Assembly: GCA_028720205.1 (NCBI GenBank)
Contig: JAQYLE010000037.1
Coordinates: forward strand, 1-64,000
Length of the DNA stretch: 64,000 nt
Reading direction: 5' to 3'
Source of the DNA: Clostridia bacterium
GTDB lineage: Bacteria > Bacillota > Clostridia > Christensenellales > Borkfalkiaceae
Position 1 is the stretch's first letter. Each line of letters starts with the position of its first letter. The position numbers and the translations under genes are program-made. Under the pieces are notes generated by a model, which saw nothing but the letters and a program-made list of their open reading frames with translations, was not told where the DNA came from and ran no database searches. Below, one piece after another: positions 44,997-54,256 of the stretch.

Positions 44997-45902
44997 ATGC
45001 GGGAAAACGCAAAGGAAATCGCAAAGAAAAACGCGGAAAACAGCGCGGAGAATCATACGGACGAAAGTCGGGAAAAAGGGGAGAGATTCGGCGAAACGCT
45101 GTTTCGCGCGGCGAATGCGGCGGCGGAAGAACTCGGCTCGCACGAAAAGGTGAAAGACCTTTCCGGTCTTTGTCTGTTTGAAGAGACGATAAAAGAACTG
45201 ATCGACGACGTACGCGCCGCGTTGTTTCCCGAAGTGTTTTGCTGTAACGACAGTGCGGCGGCGCTGTTTTCCGCGGCTCAGAAACTGCGTTGTACGTTGT
45301 ATTCCGCTCTGGGCGGCGACGAGGGAAAAACGGAGGAGATTTCTTTGAAATTTCTGGACGAACTGCCCGAAATGCGGCGCGTTTTATATACAGATTGCGT
45401 CGCGGGCTATCGGGGCGACCCGGCCGCCACAAGCGAAAAGGAAGTGGCGCTTTGCTATCCGTATTTTTACGCGATGTGCGTGCAACGGATCGCTCATTTT
45501 CTCTATACGGAAAAAGTGCCCGTCCTGCCGCGGATGATGAGCGAAATAGCCCATGCCGGAACGGGCATCGATATTCACCCCGGGGCGCAGATCGGCGAGT
45601 ATTTCTTTATCGATCACGGCACGGGCGTGGTAATCGGCGAAACCGCCGTGATCGGTAAAAACGTAAAACTCTATCAGGGCGTTACGCTGGGCGCGAAAAG
45701 TTTTAAAGTGAACGACGACGGCTCGTTGGTAAAGGGCATCAAGCGCCACCCGGAAGTACGCGACGACGTAGTGATTTACGCGGGCGCAACGATCCTGGGC
45801 GGCAACACGGTGATCGGAAAAGGCGCGGTGATAGGCGGTAACGCATGGGTGACGCATTCGGTAAAAGACGGCGAGGCTATACCTTCCAATTACGTTGGAT
45901 AA
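44997..45902 (+). CDS. cysE: Serine O-acetyltransferase
   Basis: Makes O-acetylserine for cysteine synthesis. 301 aa: a helical N-terminal domain of about 180 residues (including LYTDCVAGYRGDPAA) and a C-terminal left-handed beta-helix with DIHPGAQIGEYFFIDHGTGV, VVIGETAVIGKNVKLYQGV and TLGAKSF. HAGTGIDIHPGA holds the conserved Asp/His of the active site. Length and N-terminus match the longer SatA/EpsC group rather than the short form. Its own promoter with a structured leader precedes it; no O-acetylserine sulfhydrylase is in the window. Confidence 0.95.
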   Translation: MRENAKEIAKKNAENSAENHTDESREKGERFGETLFRAANAAAEELGSHEKVKDLSGLCLFEETIKELIDDVRAALFPEVFCCNDSAAALFSAAQKLRCTLYSALGGDEGKTEEISLKFLDELPEMRRVLYTDCVAGYRGDPAATSEKEVALCYPYFYAMCVQRIAHFLYTEKVPVLPRMMSEIAHAGTGIDIHPGAQIGEYFFIDHGTGVVIGETAVIGKNVKLYQGVTLGAKSFKVNDDGSLVKGIKRHPEVRDDVVIYAGATILGGNTVIGKGAVIGGNAWVTHSVKDGEAIPSNYVG

Positions 45903-45953
45903 TCGTTTGCGGAAGAGGTGCGCGCGGTTTTTGAAAAACAGGGAAAACGGCTT

Positions 45954-46955
45954 ATGTATTCATGCAAAGAAAAGGCGTATGCCAAAGTCAATTTAACGCT
46001 GGATATTCTGGGCGTAAAAGACGGATATCATCAACTCGATTCGTTGGCGGTAGCGCTGGACTTGTACGATTTAATCGCGGTAAAAAAACGGAACGACGGA
46101 AAGATCCGCCTGTATTCTTACGGCGAGGGCAGCGAATACATTCCGGAGGAGGAAAACAACGCCTACAAAGCCGCCGTTGCGTTTCAGAGCGGATTTTCGT
46201 GCGGCGGCGCGGAAATAAGCGTTTATAAAAACATTCCCGTCGGGGCGGGGCTGGGCGGGTCGTCCGCGGACGCGGCGGGCGTGCTCCGCGCCATGAAAAA
46301 ACTGTTCCGCATTGCGCCCGCGCCCGAAAACGAACGGAAAATTCTTGCAATCGCCGATGAAACGGGCAGCGACGTCCGCGCGATGTATACGGGCGGCGCG
46401 TGCCGTATGCGAGGCAGGGGAGAATGCGTAACGAGTATCTTTTCCGACTACGGAAAGGAGCGAGGCAAGGATGATTTTTGCAAAACGGACGGCGGACAAG
46501 CCCAAGCGGGCAGATTCGGGGCGGGCGAAACCGGAGAAAACGTAAAACGCACGTATTTTTTGCTGATTTGTCCGCGGACGGGGGTATCTACGAGAGATTG
46601 TTTCCGCGTATACGACGAGCGGAAAGAAACTTACGCCCCCGCCACAGACGAGGCCGTGCGGCGGTACGTATGCGGCGATATCGAAGGCTTGGGCAAGGCG
46701 ATTAAAAACGATTTGCAAAGCGCCGCGTGCGCGCTGAATTCCGACGTGAAAACGGCTCTGGAAGAGGCGGCGGCGTTTTCTCCGCCCGGCTACGGCATGA
46801 CGGGCTCCGGCAGCGCGGCGTTCGCGATGTTCGACTCCCGGGAAATGCTGGATTGGGCGAAAAGCCGTTATCATGGCGCGTTCCGCGCGATTGCCGCCGA
46901 AAGCGTCGTTCCGAAAAAGAAAACTTTATTTTCCGCTTTTACTTTGCATAAATAA
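45954..46955 (+). CDS. ispE: 4-diphosphocytidyl-2-C-methyl-D-erythritol kinase
   Basis: GHMP kinase of the MEP isoprenoid pathway. AYAKVNLTLDILGVKDGYHQ at the N-terminus, the ATP-binding PVGAGLGGSSADAAGVLRAM near residue 92, and a C-terminal GYGMTGSGSAAFAMF. About 333 aa, some 40 longer than usual because of a charged insertion near residue 165 (ERGKDDFCKTDGGQAQAGRF) between the two lobes. ATG at 45954 is preferred over GTG at 45918 by the AGGGA before it. In Bacillus, ispE is close to veg, as here. Confidence 0.93.
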   Translation: MYSCKEKAYAKVNLTLDILGVKDGYHQLDSLAVALDLYDLIAVKKRNDGKIRLYSYGEGSEYIPEEENNAYKAAVAFQSGFSCGGAEISVYKNIPVGAGLGGSSADAAGVLRAMKKLFRIAPAPENERKILAIADETGSDVRAMYTGGACRMRGRGECVTSIFSDYGKERGKDDFCKTDGGQAQAGRFGAGETGENVKRTYFLLICPRTGVSTRDCFRVYDERKETYAPATDEAVRRYVCGDIEGLGKAIKNDLQSAACALNSDVKTALEEAAAFSPPGYGMTGSGSAAFAMFDSREMLDWAKSRYHGAFRAIAAESVVPKKKTLFSAFTLHK

Positions 46956-46958
46956 ATG

Positions 46959-47005
46959 ATAACTTGAAAAAGCGTAAGAAATTATAACTTGAAAAAACGT
47001 AAAAA
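46959..47005. repeat. Tandem repeat just after the ispE stop
   Basis: ATAACTTGAAAAAGCGTAAG and its near copy ATAACTTGAAAAAACGTAAA, with a 25-bp period (46959-46980 and 46984-47005). It starts 4 bp after the ispE stop codon. One of several short duplications at gene ends in this window. Confidence 0.6.
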
Positions 47006-47063
47006 AACGCGCAAAAAACCGCGGCGCGACATAGGCGCGGCGCGGGGACGGGAGGATAAAAAA

Positions 47064-48065
47064 ATGGAAGAAAGAATTATCGACGACGAATACGGACGGG
47101 GCATACGTTTAAAAAAGACGAAAGACGGTTACGTAGACGCGACGGACGAACTTGCCGAAGATAAGAAACGGCAAAGCGCGGAAGCGGAAGGCGATCTGAC
47201 GGAGGGCCTTGAAGAAGAACTCGAAGCGGAAGAAGAGAACGAAACCGACCGCGAGGGCGACGAGGCGGAAGCGGCGGACGAAGTGTTGTTTGAATTTCCC
47301 GAAGAGGACGACGAGGAACTTGCCGCGCTTTCCGCCGAGGAAGCCGCCGCTCTTTTAAAAAAGCGGGAAGAGGAGCGGAAACGGCGGGAGGAAAAAGCGA
47401 GAACGCTGTGCGAAGAAGGCGAAGCGCTTTTACAGAGCGCAAACGACGAGACGATTTATGAAAAAGCCGCCGCGGCGTTCGACGAAGCGCTGTGCGTTCT
47501 TCCCGACTGCGAACGGGCGGCGTTGGGGTTCTGGCGCGCGAAAACTTACGGCGGAAGGAATCTGCAACCCATGCTTGACGAATGGGCGGCGGCAGGATAC
47601 GACGAATTCGAGGCGACGTTCGGGGCGGAATGCGCCAACGCATTGAAAGAAGAATGGAAAGAGCGTTTCAGAGAGGAAAAGAAAAAGCGCGACGAAGCGA
47701 TTGCGCCTTTGAAAAAAGACTTTGAAGAAAAAACGGAAAAGCGTCGCGCGATTTTAAAAGAAAGGACGTACGAAGCGCGTAAAAAATTTATTCCGCTGAT
47801 GTCGGTGGAAATCGCGTTGCTGGTGTTTGCCGCGGTGTTCGCGCTGAACATCTTTTCCCGCGCGGACGCGACGTTCGTCTGGTTGACGGCGGTATGCGGC
47901 GCGGCGTTCGTTCTGGTTCTTCCCTTCTTCTGCATCGCCGCTTCCCGCTTTTTCCATGCTTCGTCGCTTGCGCACGCCAACGAGGTGAAAAGTTCCACTA
48001 AGGAAGGGCGCGCTCTGGTACAAGCGGAAGACGAAAGCGAATTTTTATCGCGAATGATCGGATAG
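47064..48065 (+). CDS. Hypothetical acidic coiled-coil membrane protein
   Basis: About 333 aa, start ATG 47064 after GGGAGG. A very acidic N-terminal region (residues about 20-95, rich in Glu/Asp) is followed by a long charged helical stretch (ALLKKREEERKRREEKARTL and a later Lys/Glu coiled-coil), then two hydrophobic segments near residues 250-310 (SVEIALLVFAAVFALNIF and VWLTAVCGAAFVLVLPFF). Topology is probably cytoplasmic N-terminus with a hairpin anchor. No family recognised. The ispE gene lies upstream and an ABC pair downstream; no link is obvious. Confidence 0.75.
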   Translation: MEERIIDDEYGRGIRLKKTKDGYVDATDELAEDKKRQSAEAEGDLTEGLEEELEAEEENETDREGDEAEAADEVLFEFPEEDDEELAALSAEEAAALLKKREEERKRREEKARTLCEEGEALLQSANDETIYEKAAAAFDEALCVLPDCERAALGFWRAKTYGGRNLQPMLDEWAAAGYDEFEATFGAECANALKEEWKERFREEKKKRDEAIAPLKKDFEEKTEKRRAILKERTYEARKKFIPLMSVEIALLVFAAVFALNIFSRADATFVWLTAVCGAAFVLVLPFFCIAASRFFHASSLAHANEVKSSTKEGRALVQAEDESEFLSRMIG

Positions 48066-48156
48066 AAAAATCCGGAGTCGCGCCGGGCGGGCCTCGCGCG
48101 GCTTTCGCGTTTATTTGCGTATATTTTTGCGGCGGATCCGCCTTATGCTTTGTTCT

Positions 48157-49968
48157 ATGAAAAAACTGTTTCCCTATTTTAAATTTTATAAAAAAGAATG
48201 CGTTTTAGCGCCGCTGTTCAAATTGCTGGAAGCCGCGTTCGAATTGCTCGTGCCCGTAGTTGTGGCGCGAATCGTCGACGTCGGTTTAGGCGCGCCGCTT
48301 GAAGGCGGCGGGTATAACGCGGATAACGGCTATATCGTGCGCATGTCGTTTCTGCTTATTGCTCTGGGCTTGGTAGGCCTCGTCTGTGCGGTGGCGGCGC
48401 AGTATTTTGCGGCGAAAGCGGCGACGGGCGTGTCGTACAAAATCAAAAACGCGCTTTTTTCAAAATTGCAGTCGCTTTCTTATGCCGATTACGATCGGCT
48501 GGGCACGTCCGCCATGCTCAACCGTATGACGGGCGACGTGCAGCAGTTTCAGACGGGCGTGAATATGTTTTTGCGCCTGTTTTTACGCTCTCCGCTCATC
48601 GTATTCGGCGCGATGATCGCGGCGTTTTGCATCGATCCGCCTTCCGCCTGGGTATTTGCCGCCGTGATCCCCGCCCTGTTTTTAGCGGTGGCGGCGATTA
48701 TGGGAATCACAACTCCGCTCTATAAAAAGGCGCAGGAAAAATCCGACCGCGTAGTGCTTGCCGCGCGGGAAAACTTAACGGGCGTGCGCGTGGTGCGCGC
48801 GTTTTGCAAAGAAGAAGAAGAAAAAGAAAATTTCCGCGAGAGGAACGCCGCTCTTACGAGGGGCAGAGAAAAAGCGGGCGCAATCGGCGCGCTGATGAAT
48901 CCCGTTACCTTCGCGCTTGTGAATATCGCGGTGATTTTCCTTTTAAAAATCGGCGCGATACGGGTGAACGGCGGCGCGCTTACGCAGGGGAGCGTAATCG
49001 CGTTGTACAATCTGATGTCGCAGATACTCGTGGAACTTGTAAAGTTTGCCAATCTTGTGGTGACGGTGACGAAAGCGGCGGCGTGCGGTTCTCGCATCGA
49101 GGGCGTGCTGAATATGAATAGTTCGCTTTGCCGCATGAGCGAAAACGACGCGGACGCCCGCACGAAAAAGCGGGGATATATCGTGTTCGACAACGTTTCT
49201 TTAACTTACGGTAACGGCGCGGAAAGCGCTTTGAAGAACATTTCGTTTACCGTGGAAAAAGGCGAAACGGTGGGGATTATCGGCGGTACGGGCAGCGGGA
49301 AATCGTCGCTTGTATCGCTGCTTCCGCATTTTTACGACGTAACTTGCGGCGGAGTGTATCTGGAAGGCAAAAACGTGGCGGCGTATTCCACGCGGGAACT
49401 GCGTAAAAAAATAGCGATCGTACCGCAGAAAGTCGCATTGTTCAAAGGTACGGTGCGTAGCAATCTCGCCTGGGGAAATCCCGGTGCAAAGGACGACGAC
49501 GCGGCGCTGTGGGAAGCCCTGGATTGCGCGCAGGCCAGCGACGTAGTGAAACAGAAAGGCGGTCTGGACGCGGCGGTGGAACAGGGCGGCGGCAATTTTT
49601 CCGGCGGACAAAAACAACGCCTTTCCGTGGCGCGCGCGCTGATGAAAGACGCCGAAATCCTTATTCTGGACGATAGTTCTTCCGCGCTCGATTATGCCAC
49701 GGAACGGGCGATGACAGACGCGATCGCGCTTCGCCGCAAACGGAAAAATCAAACGGCGTTTATCGTTTCGCAACGCGCGTCTTCTCTGATCAACGCCGAT
49801 AAAATCATCGTACTTGACGAAGGCGAGGTAATCGGCGCGGGCACGCACGAGGAACTGTTAAAAACGTGCTCCGTCTACCGTGAAATTTACGAATTTCAGT
49901 ACGGTAAAAACGGCGACGGCGCAACCTCCGGGCGTATAAGCGGGGAAAAGGAGGCGGAAGATGAATAA
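48157..49968 (+). CDS. ABC exporter half-transporter, degenerate-site subunit
   Basis: Type IV ABC exporter: six membrane helices (about residues 1-300) and an NBD with Walker A GGTGSGKSSLVSLL near residue 380, signature FSGGQKQRLS and Walker B ILILDDSSSALD. The residue after the Walker B Asp is Asp, not the catalytic Glu, as in BmrC-like subunits of heterodimers. ATG at 48157 gives the usual MKKLFPYFKFYKKE start. It overlaps the next ABC gene by 8 bp. Substrate unknown: drug/lipid/peptide efflux are all possible. Confidence 0.93.
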   Translation: MKKLFPYFKFYKKECVLAPLFKLLEAAFELLVPVVVARIVDVGLGAPLEGGGYNADNGYIVRMSFLLIALGLVGLVCAVAAQYFAAKAATGVSYKIKNALFSKLQSLSYADYDRLGTSAMLNRMTGDVQQFQTGVNMFLRLFLRSPLIVFGAMIAAFCIDPPSAWVFAAVIPALFLAVAAIMGITTPLYKKAQEKSDRVVLAARENLTGVRVVRAFCKEEEEKENFRERNAALTRGREKAGAIGALMNPVTFALVNIAVIFLLKIGAIRVNGGALTQGSVIALYNLMSQILVELVKFANLVVTVTKAAACGSRIEGVLNMNSSLCRMSENDADARTKKRGYIVFDNVSLTYGNGAESALKNISFTVEKGETVGIIGGTGSGKSSLVSLLPHFYDVTCGGVYLEGKNVAAYSTRELRKKIAIVPQKVALFKGTVRSNLAWGNPGAKDDDAALWEALDCAQASDVVKQKGGLDAAVEQGGGNFSGGQKQRLSVARALMKDAEILILDDSSSALDYATERAMTDAIALRRKRKNQTAFIVSQRASSLINADKIIVLDEGEVIGAGTHEELLKTCSVYREIYEFQYGKNGDGATSGRISGEKEAEDE

Positions 49969-51715
49969 AAAAACGTTGAGAAGAATTCTTTCGCTGGTGA
50001 AGAAATATCCCTTATCGCTGATTGCCGTGGTGATATTCGCGGCGACGGAAGTGGCGGCGACGTTGTACGTGCCCGTGCTGGTAGGCGACGGCGTAGATCT
50101 GATAACGGGCGCCGGACAGGTGGATTTTTCCGCCCTTTCCGCCGTGTTTTTAAAAACAGGCGTTTCGGTGGCGGCGGGGTTTGTAAGCAAATGGCTGGTG
50201 GGCGTGTTCAACAACCGCCTCGCCTTTTACGTGGTGCGCGATATCAGAAACGCCGCGTTCGATAAAATTACGGCGTTGCCGCTGAAATATCTCGATTCTC
50301 ACCCGCACGGGGATACGCTTTCGCGCATCGTATCGGACGCGGACGAGGTTTCCGACGGGCTGGTGATGGGTTTTACGCAACTGTTTACGGGCGTTATCAC
50401 CATAGGCGGCACAATCGCCCTGATGATGATTACCAACTGGAAAATCGCGCTGATAGTGGCGTTCGTTACGCCGCTTTCCGTTTTTACTTCGCGCTTTATC
50501 GCCAAGCGTTCGTATACGTTTTTTAAAAAGCAGACGATTGCAAGAAGCGAGCAGGTTTCGTTTACGGAAGAGGCGGTGAGCAATTTAAAAACCGCGCAGG
50601 CGTTTTTGCACGAGGAGGAGAACGCGCGCGATTTTAACGCGTATAACGCCGCGTATAAGGACGCGGCGATGTCCGCCACTTTTTATTCGTCGCTTACCAA
50701 CCCGTTGACGCGGTTCGTAAACAACGCGGTATACGCGCTTGTGGTGCTGTTCGGCGCGTTGCAGATCGCTTCGGGCGGCGGCCTTACCGTGGGCGGACTC
50801 ACCAAATTTTTATCGTACGCCAACCAGTACACAAAGCCGTTTAACGAAATATCGGGCGTAATCACCGAACTTTCGGGCGCTTTTGTGTGCGCGGGGCGTA
50901 TCTTCGAACTTCTGGACGAGCCGGAAGAGGTTTCCGATAAAGGCAACGCAAAACTGAGCGTAACGGAAGGGAACGTAGAACTTACCGACGTAAGTTTTTC
51001 CTATACGAAAGGGCAGCGCCTGATCGAACATCTTACGCTCGGCGCAAAAGGGGGGAAACGCGTTGCCATCGTAGGCAGAACGGGCAGCGGAAAAACCACG
51101 CTCATCAACCTTCTGATGCGTTTTTACGACGCGGACGCGGGCAAAATAACGGTAGACGGGCAGGATATTAAAGAGGTTACCCGCGAATCGCTGAGAAGCC
51201 GTTACGGAATGGTGTTGCAGGAAACCTTTTTAAAGACGGGCACAGTGCGCGAGAATTTGAAAATCGGCAGGGAAAGCGCCTCCGACGAGGAGATGTTCGC
51301 CGCGGCGAAAGCCTGTCACGCGCACGGGTTTATCTGTCGTCTGCCGCAGGGTTACGATACGTTCATTACGGAAGAGGTCAACCTGTCGGCGGGGCAGAAA
51401 CAGTTGCTTTGCATCGCGAGGATTATGCTGTGTATGCCCGATATGCTGATTCTGGACGAGGCGACTTCTTCCGTGGATACCCGTACGGAACAGAAGATTT
51501 CCGACGCGTTCGATAAACTGATGAAAGGCAGAACGTGCTTTATCGTGGCGCATCGTCTTTCCACCATAAAAAACGCCGATATCATTCTGGTGATGGAACA
51601 GGGCAACGTGGTGGAACAGGGCAATCACCAAGCCCTTTTAAAAAAGCGCGGCGCGTATTACAAACTTTACAGCAGTCAGTTTGCGGGCGGCGCGGAGGCA
51701 AGCGAAGAGAATTAA
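49961..51715 (+). CDS. ABC exporter half-transporter, canonical subunit
   Basis: 584 aa. Six transmembrane helices, then NBD with GRTGSGKTTLINLLMRF near residue 367, signature LSAGQKQLLCI, and Walker B MLILDEATSSVDTRTEQ with the catalytic Glu present, plus switch His in VAHRLST. Pairs with the upstream subunit, giving one functional and one degenerate ATP site. A 17-bp tandem duplication straddles its stop codon (51700-51733). Confidence 0.94.
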   Translation: MNKKTLRRILSLVKKYPLSLIAVVIFAATEVAATLYVPVLVGDGVDLITGAGQVDFSALSAVFLKTGVSVAAGFVSKWLVGVFNNRLAFYVVRDIRNAAFDKITALPLKYLDSHPHGDTLSRIVSDADEVSDGLVMGFTQLFTGVITIGGTIALMMITNWKIALIVAFVTPLSVFTSRFIAKRSYTFFKKQTIARSEQVSFTEEAVSNLKTAQAFLHEEENARDFNAYNAAYKDAAMSATFYSSLTNPLTRFVNNAVYALVVLFGALQIASGGGLTVGGLTKFLSYANQYTKPFNEISGVITELSGAFVCAGRIFELLDEPEEVSDKGNAKLSVTEGNVELTDVSFSYTKGQRLIEHLTLGAKGGKRVAIVGRTGSGKTTLINLLMRFYDADAGKITVDGQDIKEVTRESLRSRYGMVLQETFLKTGTVRENLKIGRESASDEEMFAAAKACHAHGFICRLPQGYDTFITEEVNLSAGQKQLLCIARIMLCMPDMLILDEATSSVDTRTEQKISDAFDKLMKGRTCFIVAHRLSTIKNADIILVMEQGNVVEQGNHQALLKKRGAYYKLYSSQFAGGAEASEEN

Positions 51716-51733
51716 CAAGCGAAGAGAATTAAC
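51700..51733. repeat. 17-bp tandem duplication over a stop codon
   Basis: AAGCGAAGAGAATTAAC occurs twice without gap (51700-51716, 51717-51733). The first copy contains the TAA stop (51713-51715) of the ABC gene; the second copy is just behind it. Confidence 0.75.
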
Positions 51734-51804
51734 AAGCGGCGCGGCGAAACGGGGCATAGAAGGCTTGTTCCAAGCATATAATAATGCGGTGGAGAGGGCG
51801 AATA

Positions 51805-52134
51805 ATGCAACTTTTCGGTGAAATCGGTCGGAACATTCTCGGCGACGTACTGCCTTGCGGGCGCTGTCTGTTTTATGCGGGCGGAGGCGGATATTTTCAG
51901 GGCGTAAAGTCGTTCGACGATTTTTCGCAGAAAGGTATTACTCTGCGCTTTTCGGGCGGCGATTTAGTGGTGAGCGGAGAAAAACTTTCCGTGGGAAAAT
52001 ACCGCGCCGGAGATCTGGAACTGAGCGGCAGAATTTTATCTCTTTCCTTTTACCGAAAAGGCGTGCGCGCCGCCGTAAGCGGACAAAGCGCCGCGGCCGT
52101 TGACGGAAAAAAGAACGAGGAGCGCGGCAGATGA
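51805..52134 (+). CDS. yqfC: Sporulation protein YqfC (YabP/YqfC family)
   Basis: About 109 aa. Beta-rich small protein with the family pattern GGGGYFQGVKSFDDFSQKGI and LRFSGGDLVVSGEKLSVGKY. ATG at 51805 follows GGAGAGGG. It overlaps yqfD by four bases. In Bacillus yqfC-yqfD-phoH-yqfF is a conserved block, with YqfC/YqfD linked to sporulation, as here. Confidence 0.8.
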   Translation: MQLFGEIGRNILGDVLPCGRCLFYAGGGGYFQGVKSFDDFSQKGITLRFSGGDLVVSGEKLSVGKYRAGDLELSGRILSLSFYRKGVRAAVSGQSAAAVDGKKNEERGR

Positions 52135-53075
52135 GCGGCGCGGGCGTATGGCGGAGAGAAAAACTCCGGATTCGGGGCAGAGAGCCCGAAAAAGCGTTGC
52201 AACGGTTGAAAAACGCGGGAATAGTTCTGTTCGATGTAAAAAAAACGCAAAAAGACGCCCTCACTTTTTGCGTAAATGGAAAACAGGCGCAAAAAGTTTT
52301 TGCAATTTATCCTAAAACGTGGTATAATAAAGCGGAACGGGGCGGTTACGAGGTTACTTCGCTGGGCGAAAAAGGTTTGTACGTCCGGCTGAAACGGCTG
52401 GAAAAACGTCCGGGGCTGATTGCGGGCGCGGCGGCGTTTTTACTGATTACCGCTTTCTGCGATAATTTCGTTTTTGACGTAAGGTACTCCGGCGACGCCG
52501 CGTTGTGCGATCTTGCCGAAAATATCGTAATCGCGCACGGAATAAAACCTTTTTCGAAATTCAGCGAAACGAATGCGGAAGAAGTCGCGGCGGAAATACT
52601 TTCGTTGCAAGGCGTAAGTTACGCCAACGTTAATAAACGGGGCACGGTGGTGTACGTGGAAGCGCGGCGTTCGTCGTTTGCCGGAACAGGCGGCGTGACG
52701 GAAGGCGACATGCTCGCTTCGCACGAAGGCACGCTGATAGAGATTACGGCGCTGCGCGGCGAAAAAGCATGCGACGCGGGGGAAAAAGTAAAAAAAGGCG
52801 ATTTGCTCGTTTCGTCTACGCTGAAAACGGGCGAGGGCGAAAGCGAACGCCGCCTGTCGGTAACCGTGGTTGCCCGCGCGGAAATTTTATGCGTGTATCA
52901 ATGTTCCGTTACGGCGGAAAGCGAAGCCGTTGCCGCCGCTGTCGCCGGATTTTACCTTGGCGAACGGGAGAAAGAAAATTATTATACGGTACAGAGCGTG
53001 AGTACGCAGTCGACGGGCAGGGACGAATACGCCGTGACAATCGAGTATGTCGCAACGGAAACGATAAATTATTAG
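52131..53075 (+). CDS. yqfD: Sporulation protein YqfD
   Basis: 314 aa; typical YqfD is near 390. An N-terminal domain (residues about 1-85), one hydrophobic segment near residue 90 (LIAGAAAFLLITAFCDNFVF), then beta-rich sequence with SLQGVSYANVNKRGTVVYVE and GTLIEITALRGEKACDAGEK. The second transmembrane segment seen in many homologues is missing. It overlaps yqfC by the ATGA motif. Confidence 0.85.
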   Translation: MSGAGVWRREKLRIRGREPEKALQRLKNAGIVLFDVKKTQKDALTFCVNGKQAQKVFAIYPKTWYNKAERGGYEVTSLGEKGLYVRLKRLEKRPGLIAGAAAFLLITAFCDNFVFDVRYSGDAALCDLAENIVIAHGIKPFSKFSETNAEEVAAEILSLQGVSYANVNKRGTVVYVEARRSSFAGTGGVTEGDMLASHEGTLIEITALRGEKACDAGEKVKKGDLLVSSTLKTGEGESERRLSVTVVARAEILCVYQCSVTAESEAVAAAVAGFYLGEREKENYYTVQSVSTQSTGRDEYAVTIEYVATETINY

Positions 53076-53203
53076 CCGCCGTGCGGTATCGGCCGTGCGG
53101 ACGTAACGCCCACTTGGTATAAGGATTTGAAACGCCGGCGGCGGAAAACGGCAGGAAGAAACGGGAAAGGAAAAAGCGGTTAAAAAGAACGACGGAAAGG
53201 TGC

Positions 53204-54256
53204 ATGAAAGAAGAAAAGAAAGTTACGAAAAATTTTAACGTTCCGTCTGCGGACAAGTTATACGAGATTCTCGGCGCGTACGACGAAAATTTAAACGTTT
53301 TGTCGAGGGAACTTGCCGTGGAAATTTACGTAGACGGTCTTACGTTACGCATTACGGGCGGGGAGAAGGAGACGGCGCTTTGCGAAAAAGCGCTTGCCGC
53401 CGCGCTTTCCGCCGCCAAAAAAGGGGAAAGAATAGACGAGCGACAGATAATATATTGCGCGGAAATCGCCAGGTCGGGCGAATCGGAAGCCGCCAAAACG
53501 CTGTACGACGGCGTAATCGCCACAACCGCCGCGGGCAAAAAGATAAAATGTAAAACGCTGGGGCAGAAACTGTACGCCGAAGCGATAGATAAGGCTTACG
53601 TGACGTTCGGAATCGGCCCTGCGGGTACGGGGAAAACATATCTGGCGGTGGCGAAAGCCGTTGCTGCGTTCAAGGCGAAAAAGGTGGAGCGTATTATTCT
53701 TACGCGCCCCGCCGTGGAAGCGGGAGAAAATCTGGGCTTTCTGCCCGGCGATTTACAGGAAAAGGTAGACCCTTATCTGCGCCCGTTATACGACGCGTTG
53801 CAGGAGATGTTCGGCGCGGAAGCGTATGCGAAACTGATGGAGCGCGGCGTGATAGAAGTGGCGCCGCTCGCCTATATGCGCGGCAGAACGCTTTCTTCCG
53901 CGTTTATCATTTTAGACGAGGCGCAGAATACCACGCGCGAGCAGATGAAGATGTTCCTCACCCGTATGGGCGAAGGCAGCCGCGTAGTGGTGACGGGCGA
54001 CGTAACGCAGGTGGATCTGCCGCGCGGAAAATCCAGCGGTCTTACCCACGCGGCGGAAATTTTAAAAGACGTGGAAGGGGTAAACATCTGCGTTCTTTCC
54101 GAAAAGGACGTAGTGCGCCACCCGTTGGTAATGCGCATTGTTCGCGCATACGAGCGCGACGAGCGTCGGGAAGAAGAGCGCGAAAAGGCGATGCAAGAAA
54201 GCGGGCGTGCCTTACGCGCGGTAAAAACAAAGGAGAGTACGGAAGATGAATGCTGA
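53204..54256 (+). CDS. phoH: PhoH-like ATPase
   Basis: 350 aa. Helicase-related ATPase: Walker A FGIGPAGTGKTYLAVAKA near residue 140, then TRPAVEAGENLGFLPGD, Walker B LSSAFIILDEAQNTT and RVVVTGDVTQVDLP. This is the YlaK/YbeZ-type PhoH that sits next to ybeY in many genomes and is tied to RNA maturation. Its 3' end overlaps the HD-domain gene by 11 bp. 128 bp of mostly coding-like but unassigned sequence separates it from yqfD. Confidence 0.95.
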   Translation: MKEEKKVTKNFNVPSADKLYEILGAYDENLNVLSRELAVEIYVDGLTLRITGGEKETALCEKALAAALSAAKKGERIDERQIIYCAEIARSGESEAAKTLYDGVIATTAAGKKIKCKTLGQKLYAEAIDKAYVTFGIGPAGTGKTYLAVAKAVAAFKAKKVERIILTRPAVEAGENLGFLPGDLQEKVDPYLRPLYDALQEMFGAEAYAKLMERGVIEVAPLAYMRGRTLSSAFIILDEAQNTTREQMKMFLTRMGEGSRVVVTGDVTQVDLPRGKSSGLTHAAEILKDVEGVNICVLSEKDVVRHPLVMRIVRAYERDERREEEREKAMQESGRALRAVKTKESTEDEC

